From Nemopilema nomurai (Eukaryota; Cnidaria; Scyphozoa; Rhizostomeae; Rhizostomatidae): a DNA stretch of 64,000 bases. The notes beneath the pieces are model-generated. The model was not told where the DNA came from. It saw only the letters and a list, made by a program, of their open reading frames with translations, and ran no database searches. Position numbers and translations under genes: made by a program. The stretch spans positions 124,001-188,000 of the forward strand of contig PEDN01001356.1 of NCBI GenBank assembly GCA_003864495.1, given 5' to 3'. Below are positions 9,934-22,269 of the stretch, in pieces (position 1 is the first letter of the stretch; every line of letters begins with the position of its first letter).

Positions 9934-11110
9934 GTTATTAATGAAACATTGGTTAATGAACACGAACTTGAATTCATCTCTAATTGAAAAAGACACCAGC
10001 CCTTCAAAACTACATGCTGTCGCATCTCATTCAAGATTTGCCCACGGAAAGAGAAAGATAGCTCAGGTTCAATCTAGATTCAAACAAAAACAGCTGGATC
10101 TGCAAATTACAATGGTAAAGGCTATAGATGTCGAGTCTAGAGAATTAGATTTAAGTTCAGAGGAGGAAAGGACACTAACCGAAAGTGAACAGAAAGCAAA
10201 AGATTTTGATGCCTTGCTTTTTCTAATGAAAGAGAAGATAAGGGCCTCATCTCGAAAAGAAATAATAAAAAATTTAAACTTGACACCAAAATCTTGGTCA
10301 ATACAGAAGACTGATAACTTTTTCAATGTATCAAATTATCTAGTTAGAAGTGCATTTAAATTAAGAAAAGAGAAGAGCATCTTATAAGAACCATAAACGA
10401 AGAGGGGAAAATGTTTACCAAATGAAATTATCAAGCTTGTTGAAGACTTTTACTGTGATGATGAGTTTAGTCGGCAGATGCCAGGAAAGAAAGATTATGT
10501 TAGCATTTCACGAGGAGTTCATGGACAAAAAAGACTGATCATGATGAATCTGAATGAACTTTATGCTGTCTTTAAAACTAAGTTTCCAGAGGTAAAGATA
10601 GGGTTCTCCAAGTTCTGCATGTTGAGACCCAAGTGTTGTGTCACAGTTGGGTCTTCAGGTGCTCACTCAGTCTGTGTTTGTTCAATTCATCAGGCTGCTA
10701 CTAGATTTGGAACAATCTTATCATGAACTTATTGAAATGATTGTGTGCAACAGAAACAACAGAGAGTGTATTATACATCGGTGTGTTAATTGTCCAGGCG
10801 AATTCGAAGAATACAGTTACAACAATGACACCATGATGTGAGAAGCAGAGACACATAAGGACATTGAGCAGGTAGATGGATTGTAAAGAGATCAGGTTTC
10901 TGAAGAGGAGCGAATAATTTTTAATCAAGGGTGCAGTACTGACAGAACTGTAATGATTAAACAGACAGCTACTGCTGATGATTTTATTGATTTACTTGTG
11001 GAAAAGCTTGATAACATCACAAAGCATTCCTTCATTGCAAAAAACAGTCTGAATATCTAAAGGAAAGAAAATCAAATTTGAAAAAAGATGAAGTAATTGC
11101 CATTCTTGAT
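9934..11110 (+). pseudogene. Sola-like element 2 transposase, N-terminal half
   Basis: Blocks in order: KVINETLVNEHELEFIS, SPSKLHAVASHSRFAHGKRK, FDALLFLMKEKIRASSR, SWSIQKTDNFFNVSNYLVR, VEDFYCDDEFSRQMPGKKD, VKIGFSKFCMLRPK, AHSVCVCSIHQ, MIVCNRNN and FIAKNSL. The gene changes frame several times, for example near 9990, 10390 and 10690, and carries stops. The function would be transposition of the Sola-like element. Only the order and the clear match to 7141-7800 identify it; no named domain was recognised in this half. Confidence 0.75.
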
Positions 11111-11253
11111 ATAGACCGATTCGGCGTGACGTAACACTAAGCGTTGCCATGCGCGACGATATTTACTGGGGTGAAAACAGTTGTTCTCGAACGTGGAGGA
11201 CAGTACCACGCGCACTACTTGCACTGCTTGTATTTGTTAGTTCGGCGTAGAAA

Positions 11254-13449
11254 ATGTCTTACGAATACTTCGATACGCTAGATGGAGAAGCTAAGAGTCG
11301 ATATTTGCAGAAAATTAAAGCAATTAAACTCAAAGAATGCCCGTACCGGCTGCCGGCTGACGTTTGGGTGAATGCGCCTGCTGACTGGCCTAACGTCGAA
11401 TACCCGGATATTTATGAATATTTGATGAATACACCTGGTAAGAGCATACTTTTACGTTTTTGATTGCTTAAGTGATTTGTTTTTGCTTCAAAAATTCAAT
11501 GTAATGAAATAGTTTTTTCATAGTATTTGACAGTTTATGAACAAAACCCAAATGAACTAAAGGTCTTACTTTAACCAACGCTGTTCTGTTCTTTTCTTGT
11601 TCAGGTGCCTTTTCAAGGAAACAGATAAAATCACGGAAGGGGCTAGATGGTTACAACCATTTCCAATCTGGATGGGTAGATACTGTCTATTTACACAAAA
11701 TAGACAAGCATGTATCTTTAATGTCTGCCAATGTAAAGCACTCTCAACGGATGAACGAGCTGCCATTGAGGCCATGGTTTGCAGCCAGCAATGATGGAAC
11801 AATAATTTCTGCTCACTGCAATTGTATGGCAGGGTATGTTTACTTATGAGAAAGATATATTGTAATACCTAAGTAATCATTAAGGGCATAAATAAAGCTA
11901 CTTTATAATCTGAATATAAATATCTATTTCCAACTCATTATTCTATACGTAATATATTCATATTTTTTCCTTTGTGAACAATTTTACTCTATAGTAGGGT
12001 CTGATTAGCTTTATTTGGTTACTATGTATATTTATGCCAATACATGGATGGATATAATGAAATGTTTATGACAATTTTTTTAACTTGCTGATCAACATCA
12101 TATATACTGAGAAACATTTAATTTTTTTTAGGCTTGGGGACGCCTGTTCTCACATTGGTGCTTTAATGTTTAAAGTTGAGGCTGCTGTACGACTTGGATA
12201 CACAACATCAGCCTGCACTGATCAGCCATGTATTTGGAATAATGATTTCGTAAAATCTGTTGAGGGGGAGCCTCTGAGGGATATTCAGTTTTACAGAAAA
12301 AAAGAGCTGAATAAGCGTCATTCTTATCAATTTGCTGATGCATCAGAGCAAGAAAAAGGAATACTTCTTGACCAGCTATCAAGCTTAGAGCCACAAGAGC
12401 AGCCAGTATGTCTCAGCCTATTTGCAGGGAATTCCAGCATATTTCATTTTAAGGAAAATTTACCAGCAGAACCAAGAATACCCAGACCACTAAGAGAATA
12501 TTTCTCTGTAGATGGCAGTGGGGTTGATGCTAAAATTGAAGAACTCTCTTCCATTAAATTTAATGAGCAAGACAGAGATTTTGTTGAAAAATCTACAAGG
12601 GGACAAAGAAATGCTCTTGCGTGGAGGGAGCTGAGGATCGGGAGGATAACTGCTTCAGTTGCACATGAGGTGCTGCACACCAATATGAACAACCCATCAA
12701 AGACTGTTGTCCGCAAGATATGTTGTGAACCAAAACCTCTAAATGTACCCTAAGTGCTCTGGGGTCAAGATAATGAAGATGTGGCCCTGAAGGATTATGA
12801 AAGGCAACTGAAAGCATCCCATAAAAATGTTAGCATTGAAAAATCAGGCTTGAAATTAGATGCAGAATTCCATTTCCTTGGGGCATCAGCAGATGCAGTT
12901 GGGTATTGCGATTGCCATGGAAGTTTTTTAATAGAAGTGAAGTGCCCCTTTAAGCACAAAGACACTGCAACTATTGAGGAGTGTTGCAAAGATAAAACAT
13001 TTTGCCTTGATGATAATCAGGTTTTGAAGAGCGACCATAAATATATGACACAGGTGCAAATGCAGATGCATGTGTACAAAGTTCACTATTGTCATTTTGT
13101 TGTATGGGGACCAAATTTTTGTAAGGCAAATATAATTACATATGATTATAATTTTTTTCAAAGTGTAAATCACCTTGTTGATTTCTATCACAAAATCATT
13201 AGTAAGGAGCTTGTGACCAGATCACTTGAAAATGAAACAGCTTCAAAGAATCAACAAGAGGTAGCCCCAGTTTACTGCTACTGCCAGAAGCCTTGTGACG
13301 ATATCGAACCAATGGTAGGATGTGACAACCCGTCATGTCAGTATCAATGGATTCATTTTCAATGTGCAAGGCCCAAGCTGAAGAGACCACCACGAGGAGC
13401 TTGGTATTGCAAAGATTGCAAGAAGAAGAAAAGGAGTGAGACAAAGTAG
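11254..13449 (+). pseudogene. Element C nuclease (SWIM, YqaJ, C-terminal PHD finger), one nonsense codon
   Basis: Three exons: 11254 to about 11439, about 11605-11836 and about 12132-13449, with good GT-AG sites. The SWIM finger [20 protein letters not shown] spans the second intron. The YqaJ domain follows with WRELRIGRITAS, FLGASADAVG and LIEVKCPFK, then YMTQVQMQM. Catalytic Asp, Glu and Lys are present although SPDG reads SADA. The last 55 residues form a PHD finger close to the ING type: YCYCQKP, MVGCDN, YQWIHFQCAR and AWYCKDCK. A single in-frame TAA at 12751-12753 interrupts an otherwise open frame. No SAP domain is obvious; the N terminus reads PDIYEYLMNTPG. Confidence 0.88.
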
Positions 13450-13484
13450 CATGAAACATTCAGTTATATTTTATATTTGTAAAT

Positions 13485-15495
13485 CTACTTAATATCTTTT
13501 TCTTTTAATACAACTCCAGTAGATAGATTAATTAAGGCAGAGCAAACTTTAACAAGCTTATCAATATTAGGTGTTTCAGATAATATTTCATTTCTAGGAG
13601 ATTTAACTAAAGTTAATGGTAGAGGCCCTTGCAATATTTTAAATCTGTTTTTTAATTGTCCAATAACTCTTTCATTGTGAATCCTTGAACTTGATATTCT
13701 TCTTGAAGATTCAACTTCTTCAGCACTAAGTTGTGTTTTGCCTTTTGTGAATGCTGGTGTAATTAGCTCAGCACTACATGCGACATCAAAGTCATCCTTA
13801 AGAAGAAATCCTCTGTCAGCAAGTATTTGATCACCTGGCAGGTGATACTTTCTGCTTATAAATCCAGATGATCGTACAATTTGGACATCAGTGGCTCTCC
13901 CACCCCAGCCATCAGACAAAAAGGTTACTGCTCCAAGAGGGCTACAGCTTATTAAGTACTTAACTGTACTATGTTTTTTATAATTTGAGTATACCTGAGC
14001 ACGCTGTTTCAAATTCTTTGGACGATCGATAAAAATCTCAAAGCAATCTATGATGCTTGTAAGCCTGGGAAAATTTTGCTTGAAAACTGGAGGCAGAGTT
14101 TTTCTAATATGATCTCTGTCTGGCCAACAAACAAGAAACCCAAGCTTTGCATACATCAAATCAATAATCTTTTGAAATGTTGCATTGACTGTGCTTTGTG
14201 ATATACCAGTCTGATAACTTAAATATTCAAAGGGCAAATTCAATCTCAACCGGACCAACACCATCAATATCTGGTTTCTCACTGGCAAATTCTTGATTGG
14301 TTACTTTAGTGATGGGGTTATAAAATCACAAATGATTTTAAAAACATTCCACGACAGCCCTGTCAAATAGGTTGCTGCTTGATCATTTCCTTTCATCACT
14401 TCAGGGTTGAAATTTGTGAGAAAAACCTAAAAAAAATAATATGAAACTGTCAAAAATAATATGCCATAAATAATAATGTTACCTGAATATGAAATTTCAG
14501 ATACATACACTAATCAAATGACCATTTTGAATATAAATGTGCCACTTCAGAACTCATATTTTGAATGCAACATCGATACAAGCTAGCTTTTCAACTGTGC
14601 AGAGCATAAATTCAATCCTGTAAAAGGTGATGATGGTTTTCTTACCTGCTGTTCCAAACAGCTGATTTTTGTCAATAAAGCTTCCTTCTCCCTTCGCAAA
14701 AAATCAATCTCTTGATGTGCTTGCATCAGTGGATCTAAGTCAGATACAGCTGGATGTTCATCAATGTCAACTTCTAAATTTGCCTCAGACTCAGCTTCGA
14801 CCACAACATTTACATCAGGCTCATTGTCTTCTTTTTCGCCAACATTGCAGGACAAATTTGCAGCAAATTTCTTTCTTTTTTGGGCATTACTATACCTCCG
14901 TAACTTTTCTGCTTTTCTTTTCAAAGTTACTTCCTTGTGTTTAAAGACAGAAGGGATGAAGTCTGGATGGTTTGGATCGTTTGATGGGCCACCTGAGAAA
15001 TAATAGTTGAAAGCCTACATACAGCAACGTTGAAATGAAACTAAACAGGTTATTCGATATAAATAAGGCCTTATATATCATAATCTATTTGAATGATATT
15101 ATTATCAGTATAGAAAACAGGCTGCTGAAAAACGTGAAAGCCTAGTGGCAACCTAGCAACGGGATTAAACATTTCAGTTTAGGCCTAGTATAAAGCACTA
15201 CTCTGAAGCACTAAGAAAACAATAATTGATCCAAAAAACGCCTCAAATGCAAGAAAAGAGTCAATAGGGTACTAAAATGTGTTTTACCTTGAAGAAAATG
15301 ATCAGAACATAGATATGTGTATTTTCCAGTAGGAAACCAAGGGCTTCCATCCGCGTTTATCCGTCTGACAGCTTGCACCCATTTCTCCCATTTTCCCTTA
15401 TGTTTTACAGGATTTGGAAATCTGTGAAAGCTTAATCCAACTTTCTTCATCATATTATGGTTTGTATAACCGACTGCAACACAGTGTTTTGGCAT
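13485..15495 (-). pseudogene. Element C transposase (THAP, coiled coil, DDE_Tnp_4), one nonsense codon
   Basis: Exon 1 (15495-15288) is a THAP domain starting MPKHCVAVGYTNHN and ending YTYLCSDHFLQG. Exon 2 (14992-14646) is charged with a terminal coiled coil (FLRREKEALLTKISCLEQQ). Exon 3 (14426-13485) holds an HTH and the DDE core: SIIDCFEIFI, ILADRGFLLKD and RIHNERVIGQLK carry Asp, Asp and Glu. Splice sites fit. Two lesions are visible: the second zinc Cys of THAP reads Tyr (VGY for VGC), and a TAA near 14290 follows ITPSLK. The very similar exons at 22435-23102 keep that Cys. Confidence 0.87.
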
Positions 15496-15627
15496 AATTT
15501 CGCGAGAACGCAAAGAAGTACGCAGGAATTTGTAGCGAATATATAAAAAACAACGAGGTGAACTCAAAAGTTTTCACCTCGCTCCACCGCAACCATTCTT
15601 GTGCGGAGGCGGACCGAATCGGTCTAT

Positions 15628-16606
15628 TGCTGAAAACTATCAATTTATTGTTCAAGACGAAGTACAAGGATTCCATTAGAATAAATCACAATGCACATTG
15701 CACCCTGTTGTTCTCTACACAAAAGAAAATCAAGATTTGGTATCAGAATCCTTGTGCTTTATCTCTGATGATCTAGATCATGATGTTGGCCTGGTGTATT
15801 TTATAATTCAAGAAACAGTCAAATACATAAAAGCACAAAAAACAAACTTTAATAGAATTGAATACTTTTCAGACGGTTGTGCAGCACAGTACAAGAACTG
15901 CAAAAATTTTGTAAATATGTGCCATCACTATTCAGATTTTGGTTCCACATGCTGTTGGTCATTCTTTGCAACAAGTCATGGCAAGTCATCCTGCGATAGA
16001 CTGGGTGGCACAGTTAAAAGAATAGCAACAAGAGCAAGCTTGCAAAGAGCATATGATAACCAAATTTTAATAGCAAATCAACTGTTTCATTTCTGCCAAA
16101 GTGAGGTTAACAGGATAAAGTTTTTGTTTGTGGAAAAAGGAAAATTCAGATGTAGTTCGACAAGAATTGAAACCAAGTTTTGAAATGGCTAAAATTGTAC
16201 CTGGAACAAGGCCATATCGTCATATTTTTCCTTTGTACAAGACATGCATTGGAACAAAGCTAACATCTTCAGATAAAGAATTTTCATCAAAATTTGATTT
16301 TCTTATAAATTCTGGCTTCAGAAAGATTTCAACTTCAATTAACACTTTTGTAATTTGTAAATATAACTCCAGTACTGGGTTGGCTTCATTGAAGAAACAA
16401 ATAAAGGTGACAGTGAAGTGAAGGTTGGATTTCTCCATCCTAAATGTCCCGCAAGGTCATATTTTTGGCCAGAGAGAGAATACACTTGCTGGTTACGAGA
16501 TGAACAAGTCATTCAAAATCTGCAGGTCTTGTCTACGTCCACTGGAAAGCAATACAAGTTGAGCAATGATGACGAAAAGATGTTGTTGAAACTTACTTAT
16601 TTATAA
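15628..16606 (+). pseudogene. Sola-like element 2 transposase, C-terminal half
   Basis: Continues the gene from 11110. Blocks: AENYQFIVQDEVQGFH then TAG where Trp is expected, LHPVVLYTKENQD, FSDGCAAQYKNCKNFVNMC, FFATSHGKSSCDRLGGTVKR, ATRASLQ, and after frame changes KVGFLHPKCPARSYFW with CWLRDEQV. The SDG, HGK and DRLGGTVKR blocks are the most conserved between the two copies in this window and presumably surround the active site. Frame changes near 16185 and 16400 separate the last domain. Confidence 0.78.
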
Positions 16607-16847
16607 AACCTACATCTAAAAACCTATTTGTGTCTAAACACATTTCAATTATTGCTTAACATTTGAACCTTATTTTATTATTCACAGTGTAGGCTTTAAA
16701 TTGGCTCTCTTACAAAATCCTTTTTTCTGTTAGCACAGAATTCATAACTCCAGAGTTTCTGGATATAAATGAGTTGTCCGTATTTATGATATTTCTCTTA
16801 CACTTTGATTCTGCATTTTCAGGTCAAGACCAAGTAATAATGCTAAT
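16607..16847 (+). other. 3' flank of Sola-like transposase 2
   Basis: AT-rich and non-coding, between the transposase stop and element D. It should continue at 21650 once D is removed. No distinct motif was seen. Confidence 0.5.
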
Positions 16848-16972
16848 AGGACTGCGCCCCGATTCTATTTATAGTTTCTTCCTGATCCACGCACTGAATC
16901 ATGGGAAGGGAGTGCGGAAAACAATGTTTGGCCTAGTGTTAGAGTGCCGTAGAAAGACCTGTAGCCGTGAAG

Positions 16973-18585
16973 ATGATGAACAAGAAGACAGTCTCCAGAC
17001 CTAAAGGAGCAACCAAGCATTGTTGCTGGGGTACTTGTAATGCTGACATCGATACCCCGAGAGGCTTTCAGATGGAACAACATTTATACGATTTCCAAAG
17101 CCTGGTCGTATCAAACCTAACATGTCTGAATGGGAAAAGCAGCTAAAAAACGAGAGGACAGAGAAGGCAAAGCGATGGCAACATTCATGCGGGAGGAAAG
17201 ATTTTCATTCATTAGACCAGATTAAAAAGGACACTTACATCTGCACACAACATTTCATTGGAAGGAAAGGTCCTACTGCTGAAAATCCAGACCCGATAAC
17301 CGCCACACTGACTGAGTCGCAGGTTGATTCGTTGGTTGCAAAGTCTTTAAAACGGCAGAATTCTAAAAGTCGAAAAAGGAATGCTATGCCTGAACTTGAG
17401 ATGGCAGCAGCCAAAAGAAAAATTAACTGCGAATCTTTAGAAGAATCTGTAGTCTTGCTAGACGAAAACCCCCGGGATTCAGGAAGTCGACACGATTCAG
17501 ACATAGAGCAGAGAAGGAGGGCAGTAGCCCAAGCCACTGTGATAAATAAACACAGACTGTTTACAGTAAATACGAACTAGGTGCAAAAGTTGAAAATATG
17601 GTGCTACGAAATGAAATGAAAATATTTGGAAGTTCTTCCATGAATACTGATGTACAAACATGCCCACAACTGATGGAATGCGAAGCTATTGTTAAAGATG
17701 ATGCAAAGTGCAAGTATTTTACTGGACTATTTTCAGCTCAGTTTGAAGCTCTTTACAATTTTCTAGGGCCTGCAAAATTCGAATTAAACTATTTGTGTGA
17801 TCAGAAGGAGAAGAATGGCAAAGGTAGAAGAGTGCCAATGCAAATTTCAACAAAAGAGCAAATGTTTATAACATTGTTACGTTTGAGAAGGGGGTTTAAC
17901 ATACAAACAATTTCATATCTGTATGACATATCATGCACTGTGGTCAGAAGAATATTCACAACATGGATCCAATTTATATTTCACTTCTTCAAGGACTACA
18001 AGTTTCTGATGATGCCCCCACGTCAAGAACTGCAACCATTCCTTCCAAAAATGTTCAAGCAATTTAGAAATGTCAGATGCTCAGTAGATTGTACTGAATT
18101 CTTTTGTGAAATGCCTAGCAATTATTCACAGCAAGGAAACATGTATTCCTCTTACAAAAATCACAATACAATGAAGTGTTTGATTGCTGTAATTCCAAAT
18201 GGTGCAGCTTGCTTTATATCTGACCTGTTTGAGGGCAGTATAGATGATGTGACGCTTTTTGAAAGGTGTGGAATTCTTGAGCATATAAACCCAGGGGATG
18301 CACTGCTTGTTGACAAAGGCTTCACCATTCAGGACATTTTGTTAAAGAAACAGGCAACAATTTTTATACCACCATTTTTGGGAAAAAAGTGCATTTACCA
18401 AAGAAGAAGAACTTTTGACCAAACGTATAGCCCAGGCAAGAATACATGTTGAGAGATTTAATGAGCGTCTGAAGAAATTTACACTAATCAGCAATGTCAT
18501 ACCATTAAACCTTGCAAGCCTTGCCTCACAGTTAGTCTATGTGGCATGTTGCCTAGTTAACTTTCAACCATGTCTTTGTAAATAA
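16973..18585 (+). pseudogene. Element D transposase (THAP, DDE_Tnp_4)
   Basis: The start at 16973 leads into a THAP-like finger: CCWGTCNADI, then after a frame change FPKPGRIKPN, W and YICTQHFIG. The THAP loop is longer than usual (two W-containing segments). A coiled, charged linker leads to the catalytic domain: HTH ISYLYDISCTVV, first Asp in CSVDCTEFF, second in LLVDKGFTI, and Glu in RIHVERFNERLK. One-base frame changes near 17090, 17565 and 18385 break it; the last lies next to a run of six A. The stop is at 18585. Confidence 0.85.
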
Positions 18586-19667
18586 CAACCTTGTTTTGTC
18601 ATTATTGTATTACCTTGAGGGGCTTCCTAGAATACACACGCACTGATAGGGGATATTTTAGGCTCTCCAAAAACACACAATATGATACAGGATAGTCCAA
18701 ACAAAACATAGTTAATGTGAAAAATGTTTTCTAAAAGCAAGCTCACATTGAAGTTGAATTGACACATAAAAATAATTCCTTCAGCCTATAAGACCTAGAA
18801 ATATACAATCAGGTACCTACCGGGGGTGGTACACTCCCACTGCTTTAGAAAGTTGGCTGGTAAATTTTACGAATGGTTGGTAACTGTTGTGCATAGTCGC
18901 TAAATAAATTCACAATATCTAACTGTAAAATAGGTTATACACGGACTAGCAAGAGTTGAATTTTGGTCAGCAAATACACTCATTTACACCCCTCACCCCA
19001 AATTGTCAAGGTATGCCCCTGTATACAATCTATGGCATTTGGGTAGTACACATCACATTATATATTACGTAAATCAATACTTATGGGGGGGCAGTTATTC
19101 TATCACAAACAATTCAAGCATGGATTGGGTGCCACATTAGATAAATAGCTCTATCTTGGGGTATCAGTTGGTATAATTCAATACATCTAATTTTATTAAA
19201 AAGCTTTATTTGTATCCAATGCTAAATAAAGACATTAGATCATTGAGAAGTATTTTCATATATTTTTAAGGCAGTAAGTGAATCTTTTTAAATTTATCTT
19301 TTTACCCCTCCCCCAATCTAACTTCTTTGTCTTAAATGTGCAAGTGAATTTCAAATAGAATTTTTCCGAAAACTGATCAAAAATGGTAGCATACCATAAC
19401 TAACCAGCTTTTTCTGGCTACTGAGATCTAAATGTAGCAGTACCAAATTTGCTTGTTTCTGATTTTTCAAAAAAATATACCAGTTGCTCCAGTTGCAAAG
19501 ACAGAAAAGGAGGCGCAAAAATGACAAAATATCTCAACAATTTTTAAAAGTGATGAAAACATGCATCAAATTTATTCTTTATATCTAAACACATCAAAAA
19601 TTTGCTATTCAGGAGTGTTTGACAGCTGATTGCCCCTTAAAATGATAGGCATATCCTCTCAAATTGT
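18586..19667. other. Non-coding spacer between transposase and nuclease of element D
   Basis: No gene, repeat or RNA was recognised in these 1.1 kb. The spacer is AT-rich with short runs of G (19085) and C. Convergent genes in the sister elements are separated by about 35-550 bp, so this spacer is long and may contain degraded insertions. Confidence 0.45.
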
Positions 19668-21605
19668 TTATCTAAACACAAGTGGAAGGAGTTTTCTTGG
19701 TACACACATTAAAAAGTATTCTGGAACAAAAATACAATACCAGTAGGCATAATTAGCACTGATAATGTGGTATTGCAAAGTCTTATCAGGAAATATTCTC
19801 ACGATGTGTATTGTTCCTTTGCCTGAATATAGAACAAAATCACAAAAACTGAGATCAGTTACCAATAGCTGAAGCTGTACTTGATAGTAGTACTTGTGCT
19901 CTTGTTTGAGTTTTAAACTACCATCATCATGTATCAGAAAGCGCTGTCTTTGAATAAGTTTCTTTGGAATTTTTCCTTTACTTATGTCAGACAGTAAATC
20001 CTCCACATTTCTGATTCTAAATATTTTCAAGCACTTAATTTCTATGATGCCTACTTCTTTACCATCTTCAATGATGATGCCATCTGGGCTAGCACCAAGA
20101 TGAGAGTATTCTTTGTTTACCCAGAATCCTGTCGAAATAACACTTGCTCCTGTCTTATTACAATAAGCATGCCTTGCTATGGGTTCCATTTCAATGCATA
20201 CTTCATGTCACTAGTTAAGACTCTCTCTTGAAACCAAAAATGATGGTATAAAAAGTTGCAGAGCTTGAGTTTTGATGGGTGTTCTTAAGCAAGATCTTTT
20301 CCTAAAACGGTCACTAACTTGCACTTGGATGCAGTTATTCTGGGCCAGCGCTCCAAAAACCATTTTTCCGATTCACTTTGTTCCTCTGTGCCTGGGACAC
20401 AACATGAACTTCTCGTGTACAAAGGCAATAACAACTATCTTGTATTGCTCGGACAAATTGATCAACCTTGGCTTTATAAATAGAAAAGTCATTTTTGCCA
20501 AGCTCAAAATCCTCATACTCAATGTGAAGGATTGTTTCCCACATTGACAATTCTTGTTTTGCTGCACTGATGGTTTGCAAATTCTTACAAACGTTGCCTT
20601 TAATGTATCATCAATTTTTCTGTATTTCACTGGCCTAGGATCCTGGTAATACGTTTCCACCTTCTCTTTCGGAGAATTGTAAATGGCTTTGTGCAGCTCC
20701 ATTGGGTTCTTGTTCCTTCTTTTTCCTTTATTCCAATTACATGACAAAGATGTTTTTGGTACTTCAACATGGCAAGTATTCTTTGTTATATAATCATTAA
20801 GAAACAGCAGTAAGGCTGCAACATGGGCACACCTCCCTAATGACTTTGCAACACAAGTACAGGAGGCTGACTTAACAAATCCACTTGACTTGCTCAAGGC
20901 AATCTGTGTACTCAATAGCAGCTCTTTCTTCATTGAATGATGAATGTGTGCTCGCAGTGCATAGCTGTCATAACCTTCATTGTCTTGAACATCTTCTAAA
21001 AAATTGCTTTTTACCAGGTTACTTCCTTTTTTCAATGGTTTTGCTGTTGCAACTTGGAATTCTTCTTTTTCTCTATAATCTGAATCACTACTACTATCAT
21101 TCCCAAAAGCGTCAGCAACCATACGAACAGACTCAATCAGATAATAATAAATGTTTCCATAATTAAACAATGGTGGGATATTTCTGGAAGGAAAATCCTT
21201 CCAACTAGACTCTGACAATGTATCCTCTTTACTTGGCTTCATAGGTGCATCTGCAGCTCCAATTTTGCTAGCTTTCGCCTCGTACCATTTACCGCCATCA
21301 ATCTTGGGATCAATCTTCATCTTGATTTTCAGACAACCTTCGACTCTTTCGATTAGGACTTTCTTTGTGCCACTCTTCTTTGCTCCACGACACTCCAGCC
21401 ATCTTTTCAGCTCCATTACACTGCACTCTGATGGCTTCTTTAACAGTTTTGCGCCTGGCACATCATCCTCGTTTAAAAAAACAACTTCAGTAGCCGCCAT
21501 CATCGATTTAATAACTTCGTTCTCGGAGAGCGTAATGTTTTTCAGCGTAATGTAATGTGTGTTCACTTGCGAAGGCTGTGCGCTGTGTCCGCATTTTCTT
21601 CTCAT
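19668..21605 (-). pseudogene. Element D nuclease (SAP, SWIM, YqaJ)
   Basis: The long upstream frame runs from 21605; a more natural start may be the MMAATEV Met about 34 codons in. It has a SAP motif (VMELKRWLECRGAKKSGTKK), a serine/acid-rich stretch (SSSDSDYREKEE) and a SWIM finger (SCTCVAKSLGRCAHVAALLLF). After frame changes near 20560 and 20340, the YqaJ core follows: RITASKCKLV, LGASPDGIII, GIIEIKCLK and YYYQVQLQL. ASPDG and EIK retain the catalytic Asp, Glu and Lys. It would act on DNA with the element D transposase; here it is disabled. Confidence 0.85.
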
Positions 21606-21649
21606 CGTGCATTGCGCGAAATATCACGACGTAAACCGGGCGGAGACCT

Positions 21650-22269
21650 ATTATGTTCATTTGGAACATATCAGTATGTCAGCGTCTGTGCACAAATAAT
21701 AATAATAATAACACAATAAACCTATTTTTTAAAGCTCTGTATCTTATTGTTTAAGCACACAGAACACCATCACCAAACTTCATAGTCTGTTTAAGCATCA
21801 TGTCAACTTGATTCATGTCAAATTTCATCATGATCTGTTTGGACCAATTTTGGCTATTTACACTTAAAGAATGCAATGTTTGCGAAAAAAATTTGACAAA
21901 TTATTTCAAATTTGACCAATAAATCAGCTGTAGAATGATAACTGTGAGGTTGACAAAATTCTGCATGTGAAATTGGGAATCTCCATAGCAAGTTCCACCA
22001 GACTGCATAATTTCAACAGGATCTTAAGTATAGTACTTGATAACAGACCATTATTCTGCAGCCATTTCTTGTCAAAAATGGGCGGTGACTTTCTTCACAT
22101 AAGGGTGTGGTCATCGATATGAACATCTCATAACTCTGAAACAATACAAGGTACTGAGCTGAAATTTTCTGTGTATTTTCAAACTATAAAAATGGACTAC
22201 CTGACCGAAGTTATGAATCAATCTGAGTACATGGGTGTCATACCTGTGTTGATTTGAGATGGAATGCCC
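21650..22269 (+). other. Probable right end of Sola-like element 2
   Basis: Non-coding, AT-rich. It ends in GAGATGGAATGCCC, close to the inward-facing end of element 1 (GACATGGAATGACCC). An AAT trinucleotide run lies at about 21696-21710. The missing left end means the inverted repeat cannot be verified within the window. Confidence 0.55.

Larger units (their letters stand above)
11113..15625. mobile_element. Element C: THAP-transposase/YqaJ-PHD nuclease DNA transposon
   Basis: A 4.5-kb element with 12-bp perfect inverted ends, AGACCGATTCGG and CCGAATCGGTCT, flanked by AT on both sides (11111-11112 and 15626-15627). Removing it with one AT rejoins the Sola-like element 2 frame as ILDIAENYQFIVQ, which confirms both boundaries. 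Two bp of AT duplication fits ISL2EU-type elements. It holds a + strand nuclease and a - strand transposase, 35 bp apart at their 3' ends. A TGACGT motif lies at 11127-11132, 120 bp before the nuclease start. Confidence 0.92.
16848..21649. mobile_element. Element D: THAP-transposase/YqaJ-nuclease DNA transposon
   Basis: A 4.8-kb element with imperfect inverted ends (AGGACTGCGCCCCG at the left, AGGTCTCCGCCCGG as the reverse complement of the right) and AT on each side (16846-16847 and 21650-21651). It contains a + strand transposase and a - strand nuclease, convergent and separated by 1.08 kb of non-coding DNA. Every gene has several frame changes, so it looks older than elements I and C. Confidence 0.82.
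9931..22269 (+). mobile_element. Sola-like DNA transposon 2, left end lost, split by elements C and D
   Basis: Three blocks belong together: 9931-11112, 15626-16847 and 21650-22269. The first two carry a transposase homologous to that of element 1. The third ends in GAGATGGAATGCCC, which resembles the terminal TGACATGGAATGACCC of element 1. The frame joins exactly across element C (ILDIAENYQ). The left end is missing; the element abuts the hAT fragment near 9930. Block three is placed here from its terminal motif and the 2-bp AT duplication of D, so it is less certain than the first two. Confidence 0.72.
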
